From the NCBI GenBank assembly GCA_007376405.1, contig VMGD01000007.1:1-53156 (forward strand): 53,156 nt of DNA, in the 5' to 3' direction. This document shows, piece after piece, positions 30,648 through 40,250 of this stretch. Each line of letters opens with the position of its first letter. Positions within the stretch are counted from its first letter, which is position 1. Made by a program: the position numbers and the translations under genes. The notes below the pieces were generated by a model, which was not told the DNA's origin, ran no database searches, and saw only the letters and a program-made list of their open reading frames with translations. The DNA is from Microgenomates group bacterium Gr01-1014_7 (lineage in GTDB: Bacteria > Patescibacteriota > Microgenomatia > Daviesbacterales > UBA10151).

Positions 30648-32717
30648 CTAATCCGGCATAACTTGCGCCGAAATCTTTTGTAATTGTGCCCGCAAGTTAG
30701 GATATTTGTCAAGCTCCAGGTTATCAATTAGTAAATCCCGGGCTGCTTGTCTGGTCTTTTCAATCAGAGGTAAATCCGAAAGCCTGGCTATTTTAAATTC
30801 AAACCTGCCATGCTGAGCTGTAGAAAATATTGTCCCAGAGCCCCTGATTTTTAGATCCAGTTCTGCTAATTTTAGTCCGTCAAAAGTTGTTTCCAGATAT
30901 TTTAAGCGTTTGCTGTCCTCAACTGAAGAGTGAGTGGTATAAAGCAGGCAAAAAGACTCTTTGCTTCCCCTGCCGATTCGTCCACGCAGCTGGTGGAGTT
31001 GTGCTAAACCATATCTTTCTGCCCCTTCAATTACCATAATAGTAGCATTGGCAATATCCATTCCCACTTCAACCACCGAAGTTGACACTAAAATCTGTAT
31101 TTTATTTGAGCGGAAGTCACCTATGATCTGCTCTTTTTCTTTGGCCTTCATTCTGCCGTGTAAAAGACCCAGATTAAATCTTGGAAATATTTTCTTTAAA
31201 TTCTCGAATTCTTTTTTGGCAGCACGCACCGATACTAAAGTTTCCGATTCTTCAATCAGAGGAGTAATTATGTAAGCTTGCTCCCCTGTCAGGACGTGCT
31301 TGGCAATAAAGCCGTAGCTGTCTTTTCTTTTTTGCTCAGGCACAACATAAGTCTTTATCTTAAGTCTACCCTTTGGCATTTCATCAATTATTGATAAATC
31401 CAAATCTCCATAAACGGTGAGAGCAACAGTTCTGGGGATGGGAGTGGCGGTCATGGTTAAAAAGTGAGGGGCAGGGCCCGCCTGTCGGACGGGTAAACCT
31501 TTTTGGCGAAGTTTTGTGCGCTGCGCTACACCAAAACGGTGTTGCTCGTCTATTATAACAAGTCCCACATTTTTGGCTGCCAGTTTATCCGATAAAAGAG
31601 CATGAGTGCCAATAATAACAGAGGGTTTAGGGTTTAGGGTGTAGGGTTTAGTAAATTTTCTGCTCCCTGTATAAATCCCGACCGTAATTCCAAATGGTTC
31701 TAACAGTCCGGATACTGTCTCAAAATGTTGCCAGGCAAGAATTTCTGTCGGGGCCATGAAAAGTGAACTGTAGCCATTAAGATGGGCCAGATATATAAAT
31801 AACGCCGCAACTACGGTTTTGCCCGATCCCACCTCTCCCTGCAAAAGTCTGTTCATTGGGTATTTTCTTTTAATATCGCTTGTGATCTCAGTGATTACCT
31901 TAATTTGAGCAGAGGTAAGCTTAAATGGTAAGCTGCTGATAAATCTATCAAGGTCTTTTTTTTCTACTTTCCATGCTTTGGTAATTGGTTTTTCCTGCCA
32001 GCTCAAACGGGTTTTTTGAGTGGCCAAAGAAACATAAAAAAGTTCATCAAAGCCCAGTCTTTCCCGGGCTTTGTCTATCTCATCAGTATCTTTGGGAAAG
32101 TGAATTTTTGCAAGAGCATCTTTTAGGATAAGCATATTATCCCGGATTTTATCCGGCAAGGGGTCTTGAAGTTTATTCAATATAACAGGCAAATATTTAT
32201 CTATTTTTGTCCGCAGCCATTTGGAAGCAACCCCCGAGGTCTCGGAATAAACAGGAACCAGTCTGCCGGTATGAAGGTGTGAAGCTAATCCACCCTCCGG
32301 GTGGTCTAGGTTGGCACCTACTCTTTCCCATTGGGGAACCATGATTGACAGTTTGTTTTTATATTTTGCCAATTTCCCGGAAATTTGCAGTTTATCCCCT
32401 GCTTTGATGCTTTTAATAAGATATGACTGATTAAACCAGGTCAGCATTATCGGCGAGGTGCCGTCATTAAAAATGGCCTGGGTTAAAACTCTACCATAGC
32501 GGGTATAAATATTTTTAATAGACCAGATTTCACCCTGCAGGGTGACAACCTCCCCTATTTGAGTTTCATCTGCCGGTTTGATAACAGAATAATCATCATA
32601 TCTGAAAGGAAAATGGAAAATTAAATCCTCAAGAGTAAACAGCTCCAGCTTCTCCAGCCTTTTGCCCATAAAAAAACCTATGCCGGGCAAACTGGAAAGC
32701 GGTGTCTCTAGATCCAT
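30648..32717 (-). CDS. recG: ATP-dependent DNA helicase RecG
   Basis: RLLQGEVGSGKTVVAAL, MAPTEILAWQHF, VIIDEQHRFGVAQR, MTATPIPRTVALTVYGDLDLSIIDEMPKGR, GRIGRGSKESFCLLYT. Confidence 0.96.
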   Translation of the reverse strand: MDLETPLSSLPGIGFFMGKRLEKLELFTLEDLIFHFPFRYDDYSVIKPADETQIGEVVTLQGEIWSIKNIYTRYGRVLTQAIFNDGTSPIMLTWFNQSYLIKSIKAGDKLQISGKLAKYKNKLSIMVPQWERVGANLDHPEGGLASHLHTGRLVPVYSETSGVASKWLRTKIDKYLPVILNKLQDPLPDKIRDNMLILKDALAKIHFPKDTDEIDKARERLGFDELFYVSLATQKTRLSWQEKPITKAWKVEKKDLDRFISSLPFKLTSAQIKVITEITSDIKRKYPMNRLLQGEVGSGKTVVAALFIYLAHLNGYSSLFMAPTEILAWQHFETVSGLLEPFGITVGIYTGSRKFTKPYTLNPKPSVIIGTHALLSDKLAAKNVGLVIIDEQHRFGVAQRTKLRQKGLPVRQAGPAPHFLTMTATPIPRTVALTVYGDLDLSIIDEMPKGRLKIKTYVVPEQKRKDSYGFIAKHVLTGEQAYIITPLIEESETLVSVRAAKKEFENLKKIFPRFNLGLLHGRMKAKEKEQIIGDFRSNKIQILVSTSVVEVGMDIANATIMVIEGAERYGLAQLHQLRGRIGRGSKESFCLLYTTHSSVEDSKRLKYLETTFDGLKLAELDLKIRGSGTIFSTAQHGRFEFKIARLSDLPLIEKTRQAARDLLIDNLELDKYPNLRAQLQKISAQVMPD

Positions 32718-32729
32718 TAAGGAATTATA

Positions 32730-34178
32730 CTATGATTTGGTAGCTAGGGTTTCTTTAACTACTTTTCTGGGTTCTATCCAGTAACCGCTTACTAAATCAT
32801 CCGCATGCGGATTGCCGTTGTAAGGCAGCGCTACTCCCGACCATTTCTGACCTGTAGCATCCTCTACATCAATCGGGTATATTCCGGCCTTAAAGTCTCT
32901 ATCCGATACAGGATTTGTCTTAGCGTCCTCCGAAACGTAACGGATACCTACCCCGCCCATGTCAGCATTCATCATGGCTATTTTTTTATCCACTCTTAGT
33001 TCATTGAACCCTAGTCCCCTGCCTACGAGTCTGTCTTTCCTGCCGTTGAAAATATCAAAATCAAAGGCTGTATTTAAATCAAAATCTAAAACTAAACCGT
33101 CTTTCTCTTTTCCTGTTTGCCTATTTAGAAAATCTCTGAAATTTATTAAAAAGGCCGGCGCTAAAACAGGATTGACCAGATTTCCTTTTGCATTATTAAT
33201 CAAACTATCAAGAATATGATGCTTCCGGTGATGCGGTAACCGACCCTTTTCCCATCCTGCAGTTTCCCCTTTCATATACTGTACAACGCTTACTGAATTT
33301 AAAGAACGCCTTCCTGTTTTAAATTGCTGTGCCGGGTACTCCACACCGTCGATAAAAATCTTGTGGGCATAATGGTCATATGGTATATCCATATCCAGTT
33401 TTCCTCCTAATACTTCATCTACAAAATTTTTGATTGTAGCATCAGAAAAAACCATCTGAAAATCCATGGATAGTCCTGTGGCCTGTTCAAAAGTTTCCCT
33501 CATTAAATCAAATCCGCCAATTTCAAAAGAATTATTTATTGAAAGAATATAGGGATTTTCACCTGTAATTTGTTTGTAATATCGTTCTACGTTGGGGGCT
33601 CTGGTTTCACTGGTTATGGAGATTAAATCCACAGTTCTCTTTTTTAGAGCAATGGATAATATCTGATTGGCAGTGAATCTGCCAGGATCAAGACCGGGAC
33701 GGAGCATTATCCCGGAACCATATAGCAAAATATTAATTCTGCCTTCATTTAACTGCCTGTCAACCCTATGGTAATAGTTCGGATCGGATTCAGCCCTTTG
33801 TTTTCTTCTTCTGGCAGCTTCCTCTATAAGAGGTTTTATGAATTCATTAAAAATTGTTGGCAGTTCTCTTAGGCTCTCCGGTAAAATTGACCTTACATCA
33901 GTACCGGGAGTTGCTTTTCCGGAAATAAAACCCAGAGCTGTACTTCCTGCCAGGCCTAATAGAAACTTCCTTCTGGAAATTCCCCTCCCGGGAGGTTTTT
34001 GGACAGCAGGTAAAGTATCTGGTTTTTCTGGGGGAGGTTGACTAAGTTTAATCCTTACATCTGCAATAATTTCGTCAATATCAGGCCTTGCTGATAAATC
34101 CCTCATTATTTTATCTCTCAAGCTTTCCTGTGGATTTTCTACATGAGCTTGATTAGGTTGAGGTTCAGTGTCTGACAT
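32730..34178 (-). CDS. Tat-exported protein, possibly a divergent LytR-CpsA-Psr (LCP) family member
   Basis: Twin-arginine signal GISRRKFLLGLAGSTALGF. LCP-like ordering of INILLYGSG, RFTANQILSIALKKRTVDLISITSETRAP, IDGVEYPAQQFKTGRRSL. Confidence 0.5.
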   Translation of the reverse strand: MSDTEPQPNQAHVENPQESLRDKIMRDLSARPDIDEIIADVRIKLSQPPPEKPDTLPAVQKPPGRGISRRKFLLGLAGSTALGFISGKATPGTDVRSILPESLRELPTIFNEFIKPLIEEAARRRKQRAESDPNYYHRVDRQLNEGRINILLYGSGIMLRPGLDPGRFTANQILSIALKKRTVDLISITSETRAPNVERYYKQITGENPYILSINNSFEIGGFDLMRETFEQATGLSMDFQMVFSDATIKNFVDEVLGGKLDMDIPYDHYAHKIFIDGVEYPAQQFKTGRRSLNSVSVVQYMKGETAGWEKGRLPHHRKHHILDSLINNAKGNLVNPVLAPAFLINFRDFLNRQTGKEKDGLVLDFDLNTAFDFDIFNGRKDRLVGRGLGFNELRVDKKIAMMNADMGGVGIRYVSEDAKTNPVSDRDFKAGIYPIDVEDATGQKWSGVALPYNGNPHADDLVSGYWIEPRKVVKETLATKS

Positions 34179-34198
34179 TTACTTTAAGTATAACAGGA

Positions 34199-35287
34199 TT
34201 AAGGAGTGCGCCTTGCTCTATACTCACTTATAACTTGTGCTGTTGCTTGTTTTTCTGACATGCCTTTCATCTTAACTAGAGCCTCAATCTCTCCTGCTAA
34301 ATGAGCTTTAATTGCATCGTCCGTAAATTCTTGGGGGTTAACTTCAGATTGAGTAGCTGGTGGTTTCGGTCTACGTCTAAAAGGAATGGATATTCTGAGT
34401 CCTCTTTTGGATGGCGGTTCTATTGGTGTTGTAAGTTCTCCCGAGGCTCTCATTGCTTGAACAGTTTCTTCAAAGGCGCGGCGGCTTTCCCCAGCTCTAT
34501 CTAGTGGGTCTGCAACATCTACATTCCCACTTTCCAAGTGGGAAGCTGGTTCTTCTGGTACAGGGGATTGGGGTCTTTCACGGATTGCTTCATCCAGAAT
34601 CCGCTGGCCCTCTATTGTATCTTCTCTTACTTGTTCTCTGGCAGCTGCAGCTTTTTGGTCAATAACTTCCTCTGCGGAAGTCGGAGATTCTGCAGCTGTA
34701 GGTTCAGCAGGAGGTGGTTGCGGAGGAGCTTCTGTAGGTTCCTCAGTGGACTGGATACCTGCAATCCTGGCAAGTTCCGCTGGTGAAAGAGAGGGAATTG
34801 TAGGAACAGGCACAATAGCATGAGGGTCAGGTAAAACTGTAGTTTGATATACATTCCCACCCGCTTCGCCAGCCTTTGGTGTGATTTCACTAGGCGAGCT
34901 TTCCAAGTGGGAAGCTGGTTCTTCACCAGGGTGTGCAGATTCGACTGGAATCTTGGTTGCTAAAAAGTCTAAACGAGCAGCTACTACCGGAGATTCATCA
35001 AGTCCTAAAATTCTGGCTCTTGAGAGATCCTCTTCCAGCAAATTAAGATCATATTTTGTAATAATTCCTACCTCGTGCCTTGATATGGCATCAAATAAGC
35101 CTATAACAACCTCTTCCCTTCTTCCAATCTGCCTGATTTGAGCTAAATTTGGGTCATTCGGGCCGATCTGGTCCAAAAGACTTAAAAATGTTGTTACATT
35201 TCTTGGCTTTGCCAAATCCAGAGATTGCATTTTATTTAACACTGCTTCTGAGTCAGGATTTTGTACCATATATGATAATTTTACCAT
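34199..35287 (-). CDS. Hypothetical protein with Pro/Glu/Ala-rich disordered centre carrying two embedded repeats
   Basis: 362 aa ORF; PASHLES appears twice, encoded by palindromic repeats. Divergent from the 35307 gene. Confidence 0.6.
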   Translation of the reverse strand: MVKLSYMVQNPDSEAVLNKMQSLDLAKPRNVTTFLSLLDQIGPNDPNLAQIRQIGRREEVVIGLFDAISRHEVGIITKYDLNLLEEDLSRARILGLDESPVVAARLDFLATKIPVESAHPGEEPASHLESSPSEITPKAGEAGGNVYQTTVLPDPHAIVPVPTIPSLSPAELARIAGIQSTEEPTEAPPQPPPAEPTAAESPTSAEEVIDQKAAAAREQVREDTIEGQRILDEAIRERPQSPVPEEPASHLESGNVDVADPLDRAGESRRAFEETVQAMRASGELTTPIEPPSKRGLRISIPFRRRPKPPATQSEVNPQEFTDDAIKAHLAGEIEALVKMKGMSEKQATAQVISEYRARRTP

Positions 35288-35306
35288 TTTGTGAGATAAT
35301 TTACAT

Positions 35307-38300
35307 ATGGGCGTTGAAAGTAGCAGTTCAGGTGAGCTAAATGTGCCTCCAACACATGAGGAGGCCCTTAATGCTGCGCTGGATTTGGTAAGAAAACCTG
35401 CAGGCGCTGCTGGGCCGGTTCACCAACCCGGAATTACTACTGCAAGTGTTGCACCGGAAATAAGAGGAGAAACTGTAGGCGGGTCCTCGGAGCCTCAATC
35501 GTTCAATGATGACTGGCCGTCACCTGATGAGGATGGGCCTCCAACGCCGGCATCACCTGCCGGAGCTGATGTAACATCGGAACCTGCAGTAGCTAACAGG
35601 CCGGTAAACATTTTATCCGGAGAAGAAGAAAGGAGAGTTAGACAAGAGAACATTGATTTTTATAGAAATGAAGTAGACAAACGTATTAGCGCTTTTCAGC
35701 AGGGTAATCTTCATATGGAAAGCCTGACTAGTTTTCTTCCCTGGGATTTAGTTCTTTCCAGATATGAGGCAGGAAGCCAGGAATTGGAGGATGCCTTTGC
35801 CAGAGTAAGAAATGTGCTTACACCTGAAGAATTTGAAAGAATTCAGGGACTGTTTTATGAAAATATTGCTTCTTTGATAAACGTGATAGAGTTTACGTCT
35901 TCTGGTCTCCCAGGGGGATGGGGGCTTTTGCCGGGTGATGCCGGATGGCTGGACCAGTACAGAAGGGATATTATTGCGCATCCTGAACGGGGAATTAAAA
36001 TCACCAATGATGATGAAGAGTGGAATAAATGGGTAGCAAATCCTGTCCAGACCCTGGCTACTGCTCCAAGATCCGGAATTACTACTGCTAGCGTTCCACC
36101 TGCACGAGAATTACCAGTCTTACCAACGGAGTTGGCTGATTTTGAAGCCTTAAGGGCCTCGGGTGATTTAATTCCATTAGACCCTCGAGCAGACCCGGTA
36201 AACTTTGGACCAGAATCAGCTGAACCTGCAGGTTCTGGATTGCCCGGAGATGAAGCAGGAACAGCAGATACTGCTGCAGCCAGTACCCCGGCCCGGCCTT
36301 TAACAGATGAAAATGAACAGCGAAATACTGAAATAACACAAGGAAGAGAATTGGTGCAGGAATGGATAGATGTATTTAAAAAACCGAGTAATGGGGCAGG
36401 GGGAAAGTTTTCAATTTTCCATCTCGAACATAATCAACTGGAAAGATTCCAGAGATTATTAGTATCAGCAAGATTTTCACCTGCTGAAGCTGTTGAAATT
36501 AGCAACCAAACCCAAGCCATTCTCATTCCTATAGAGTCTAGATATGTACAAGCGTCGTACAGATCTGATCTGGCATCTCTTATTAACGCTATAGAGCTAC
36601 CAGAAATTTATGGCAGGACATATAGAGCTGATGGTGGATGGTTGAATGAATGGAGGCAATACTTTATTGATAACCCGCAATTAGGGGTAGAAATTACTGT
36701 TAATGATGAGGATTGGAATAACTGGTTGGCAGATTTGGAAAAATCAGAAGTTATACCTGAAGGATATACAGGGCCAAGGACTCCGTGGAATACTCCGGTT
36801 GCGGAAAGAAGAATCAGTACGTCGGAGCTGGCAGAAATGTCAGGAAGCAGTGGAATGACAATAGAAGACAGGTCGGGAGAACTTGCCAGATCACTGCTTG
36901 AGCAAATAGATTTATACAGAGTTTTTGTACTGCAGGATCCAAAATTGCATGATGAATTCTACAGAATCCTTAATAACGGAACTCATCCGCAAAATTCTCA
37001 CCTTTTGGGATGGATGGAAGAAAGATACAGGAATTATTTAGATGATGGTCAATTTACCGGTGACAGAAGGGAATTTTTAGAAAATCAGGCTGAGTGGTGG
37101 TTATATGAAGAAATGCCTAATCTTATTTATAGATCAGGTGTTGGGCTTAATACTATCCTGATAAAAGGTAATTTAAGAGGTCTGCTTACACATGAGGAAT
37201 TCGTAAGAGTAGTAGTCCGGGTAAGGGATTTATATGAAATAAATTCTCCGGGCCAGGGTGCAGAGTGGTCTGAATTTTTCCGTGAAGTTCAGGGAAATCC
37301 TAACTGGATGCAGGCTGACCGAGAGGGAGACAGTGGCGTGGAACTAAGGGATACAATTCAAAAACTTTTGGATTTTGCTCATGAAGAGAGAATTGAAGGA
37401 AGATTGGAGATTAATGATTTATTAAACTTTGCAGAGTATGAACGTGGAATTTCCCCGGGGTTCAGGGACAGAAATGTAAAGGCTTTCGTAAATGAGTTGT
37501 TAGAAGAAAGAATTCCTGGAATAATTGTAGATCTGCAGCTGGGACCGGGTAATGATTTAATAGCTTCGCTACAAGAGATCCTGGAAGATAAGTTATATGC
37601 AAAAGTTGTTCACGGAGTCGCCCAAAGGCACCACAACTATATAAAGCAGCAAACAGTAGCAGGGCAAATACTAGCAGATGAAGACACACAAAAATTAGCT
37701 GAAATCTGGTCTAAGCTGGATCAGGAACTTCAAGAGAAACAATCTCAGAGAGGGTTTAGAGGTAAGGCTGGAAGAGCTTTTGCCGGGTTAAGAAGAGGTC
37801 AAAGGCCAGTTGCCCCGGAGCCGGCTGCAGTCGTAGCAGTTGAGCCTGTATCCCCTCAAGTCCAGGAACAAAGGCAAAGATTAAATACAATTTTATCACG
37901 AATGGAAGAAGCTAGAAGAAGTGGATGGGATGTGTGGACTTTAGAAGATATTGCACAAGTTCTAAGCAGAGAAGCTCAGGAGGTACGTGGGCGTCCCACT
38001 GATAGGTTTCAATTTTCCGGAAATGCAGAGGCCCTTGAGCAAGAAATAGTAGATACTTTTGTTGGTTCAGGATTTGGGTCGCAAGATAGAGGTTTAGAGA
38101 GTGTGGTTAGACGGCTGGAAGGTATTTTAGGTAGTGAAGCGAGTAAAACTATTATTGATCATTATAGAGCCAACCTGGATGCCGTTCAGAGTTATGCGGA
38201 TCTTCGGTCAGCTAGGGAAATAGAGCAAAGGTATAAACAACTTGAAGAGGATCTAAGATACAGATCAATTGATGAAACACAGCTACCACAAAGATTAGTG

Positions 38301-38423
38301 GCATTTGAAATGGTACCTAATGATAGAGTTCATGAGTTATTAAAAGAGTACTTGTCACTCAACCAATATCAAAGAGTTATGGAGCAGTTTTACCAATTGA
38401 TGGATGAAGAAGGAGGAAAGTAA
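35307..38423 (+). CDS. Large uncharacterised protein (1038 aa) with internal duplication
   Basis: Long ORF. Parallel segments SLINVIEF...GGW...DAGWLDQYRRDIIAHPERGIKITNDDEEWNKW and SLINAIEL...ADGGWLNEWRQYFIDNPQLGVEITVNDEDWNNW. Confidence 0.75.
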   Translation: MGVESSSSGELNVPPTHEEALNAALDLVRKPAGAAGPVHQPGITTASVAPEIRGETVGGSSEPQSFNDDWPSPDEDGPPTPASPAGADVTSEPAVANRPVNILSGEEERRVRQENIDFYRNEVDKRISAFQQGNLHMESLTSFLPWDLVLSRYEAGSQELEDAFARVRNVLTPEEFERIQGLFYENIASLINVIEFTSSGLPGGWGLLPGDAGWLDQYRRDIIAHPERGIKITNDDEEWNKWVANPVQTLATAPRSGITTASVPPARELPVLPTELADFEALRASGDLIPLDPRADPVNFGPESAEPAGSGLPGDEAGTADTAAASTPARPLTDENEQRNTEITQGRELVQEWIDVFKKPSNGAGGKFSIFHLEHNQLERFQRLLVSARFSPAEAVEISNQTQAILIPIESRYVQASYRSDLASLINAIELPEIYGRTYRADGGWLNEWRQYFIDNPQLGVEITVNDEDWNNWLADLEKSEVIPEGYTGPRTPWNTPVAERRISTSELAEMSGSSGMTIEDRSGELARSLLEQIDLYRVFVLQDPKLHDEFYRILNNGTHPQNSHLLGWMEERYRNYLDDGQFTGDRREFLENQAEWWLYEEMPNLIYRSGVGLNTILIKGNLRGLLTHEEFVRVVVRVRDLYEINSPGQGAEWSEFFREVQGNPNWMQADREGDSGVELRDTIQKLLDFAHEERIEGRLEINDLLNFAEYERGISPGFRDRNVKAFVNELLEERIPGIIVDLQLGPGNDLIASLQEILEDKLYAKVVHGVAQRHHNYIKQQTVAGQILADEDTQKLAEIWSKLDQELQEKQSQRGFRGKAGRAFAGLRRGQRPVAPEPAAVVAVEPVSPQVQEQRQRLNTILSRMEEARRSGWDVWTLEDIAQVLSREAQEVRGRPTDRFQFSGNAEALEQEIVDTFVGSGFGSQDRGLESVVRRLEGILGSEASKTIIDHYRANLDAVQSYADLRSAREIEQRYKQLEEDLRYRSIDETQLPQRLVAFEMVPNDRVHELLKEYLSLNQYQRVMEQFYQLMDEEGGK

Positions 38424-40245
38424 AACTATGGCTGAGAATATTGGAGGTGTTGATTTTAGAGCAAGATGGACTCAGGATGCAAGAGCAGCAGCTATAGCTG
38501 ATCCAGCCCGCAGGGTTGCCATTTCTCTTCCCTCCCCTGCTTCGGCAGGTTCTGAAAGGTCAATGCGGGAGACGTTGTCTAGGCTGCCGGGGGAAGTTAC
38601 AAGCTTTAAAATTTTAGGTAAATCTGTTGGAGATTTGGGGAAAGAAGCTGCAATTTCCGGCACTGCAGGAGCATTACTGCGGATGGGCTTGGGTGCAACA
38701 GCAGGGGTTGCGGGGTTTACTGCCGTACCCGTTTGGGGAATAGCGGCTGCAGGAGGAGGTATTATGGGAGGGGTAAGAGAGCATTTCAAACGGACTAATG
38801 AAACCTGGGCCAGAATGAGGCAGGAACAAGGCAGAGAAGTACTAGGAGTAGTGAATAAAAAGCTGGGGAAAGGAGATACCCTAAAAGGCTTTTTTAATCC
38901 TGATCAGAAAAGAAGTATTACATTTGCAATAATGAGAGGGTCGGCTTTTGGAGGAGCCGGTAATGTAGCTGGTGGATGGGTTGCAGAAACAGCAGTGGGA
39001 CAAGCTGTTAAAGGAGTTTTTTCAGGAGTAGGAGAAGCTAAAGATGAATTTTTAGGAGGGGTAGGAGGGCTAAAGGATGCAATAGGCGCAGCGCGCAGTG
39101 CGGATACATCTGGTGGTGCAGCTGCAGCTACGCCAACTGAAACTCCAACTCCTACTGCGACATCGACTGCTACCCCAACCCCCACTGCTACTGAGGTTCC
39201 CAAAACTGCAACTGCACTACCTCCTTCCCCTACCGTTCAACCTACTCCAGCAGAAACTCAAACTTCTGTTCCTCATTCAATTCCTGAAGCACTCGGAAGA
39301 GGAATACCGTTTATAGGTAAGCCGTTAGATGCGGTAGCGGGAGGTTTTCATAATGTTGGTTTGAAAGCGCATGAAATAACAGGCTGGGGTTTAGATGCGG
39401 GAAAAACTTTTGTTGATCATAGTCAATACTTTAAAGGAAGAATGGAAATTACAGATAGTTCTCCTGACTGGGTTAAAAATATAAATAGTTTAGACGGAGA
39501 ATATGGGAGGGCTATCCAAGGAACTGTTGTTGAGAATCTACCGGAGCAGCGGGTGAAAGCACAAGAGATTGCTCACATAATTATGGATGAACGAGGTCAG
39601 CCATATTATACCTACCAGACAAACGCTATATCTAACCATATTCAACATATAATGGAGGATCAAGCCAATAAAGCCTTTGATTCTAACTTGCAAAGTTTGG
39701 TTGATCGTGGCGTGAACCTTAATGAGTTAACCCAGAAACAATTTGAGGAAATGATTAAAGAAGAAGGAAGAAAAAAGTTTGAGGAGTGGTTGAGAGATAA
39801 AGCTACAGATGATATTACTGAAGGTGTAAAAGCTATCCTTAATACGGAAGACCAAATTAAGCAGGTTTTAAGTCAGGGTCAGGGTTTGGTAGCTGAAGTT
39901 AGACCTGTTCCCGCTGGCACCAACGTTTTTGATGTAGTTGCCCCCCCTAATGCAGATACGGATATTGAATTTTTGAAAAAGATCATCCCTAATATGACAG
40001 CTAATATTGCTGCCAATGAGGGAGTACTTACGGGATGGTATTGGGAAGGTAATCCAGAGAGAGTTTACCCCGCATATTTGGGTGAACTTAACTATCTGAT
40101 GAAAAAAGCCGAAGAAGGAAATCTCGAAGCGTTATTAAGGTTAAAAGATGCTTTCAAGAGCGTACGCCCGAGTGATTCACAATTTAAAATGTTAACTCCT
40201 GAAGGAATAAAAAGGGTCTTAGAGATATTAAGGCAGTTAGGATAA
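38404..40245 (+). CDS. Uncharacterised protein with Gly/Ala-rich hydrophobic region and Pro/Thr-rich linker
   Basis: AISGTAGALLRMGLGATAGVAGFTAVPVWGIAAAGGGIMGGV; ATPTETPTPTATSTATPTPTATEVPKTATALPPSPTVQPTP. A downstream ATG at 38428 is the likely start. Confidence 0.7.
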   Translation: MKKEESKTMAENIGGVDFRARWTQDARAAAIADPARRVAISLPSPASAGSERSMRETLSRLPGEVTSFKILGKSVGDLGKEAAISGTAGALLRMGLGATAGVAGFTAVPVWGIAAAGGGIMGGVREHFKRTNETWARMRQEQGREVLGVVNKKLGKGDTLKGFFNPDQKRSITFAIMRGSAFGGAGNVAGGWVAETAVGQAVKGVFSGVGEAKDEFLGGVGGLKDAIGAARSADTSGGAAAATPTETPTPTATSTATPTPTATEVPKTATALPPSPTVQPTPAETQTSVPHSIPEALGRGIPFIGKPLDAVAGGFHNVGLKAHEITGWGLDAGKTFVDHSQYFKGRMEITDSSPDWVKNINSLDGEYGRAIQGTVVENLPEQRVKAQEIAHIIMDERGQPYYTYQTNAISNHIQHIMEDQANKAFDSNLQSLVDRGVNLNELTQKQFEEMIKEEGRKKFEEWLRDKATDDITEGVKAILNTEDQIKQVLSQGQGLVAEVRPVPAGTNVFDVVAPPNADTDIEFLKKIIPNMTANIAANEGVLTGWYWEGNPERVYPAYLGELNYLMKKAEEGNLEALLRLKDAFKSVRPSDSQFKMLTPEGIKRVLEILRQLG

Positions 40246-40250
40246 ATAAT

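Noticed and set aside
38472-39203. Minus-strand ORFs of about 100 aa, Ala/Val/Pro-rich
   Set aside because: Low-complexity mirror frames of the Gly/Thr/Pro-rich 38404-40245 gene.
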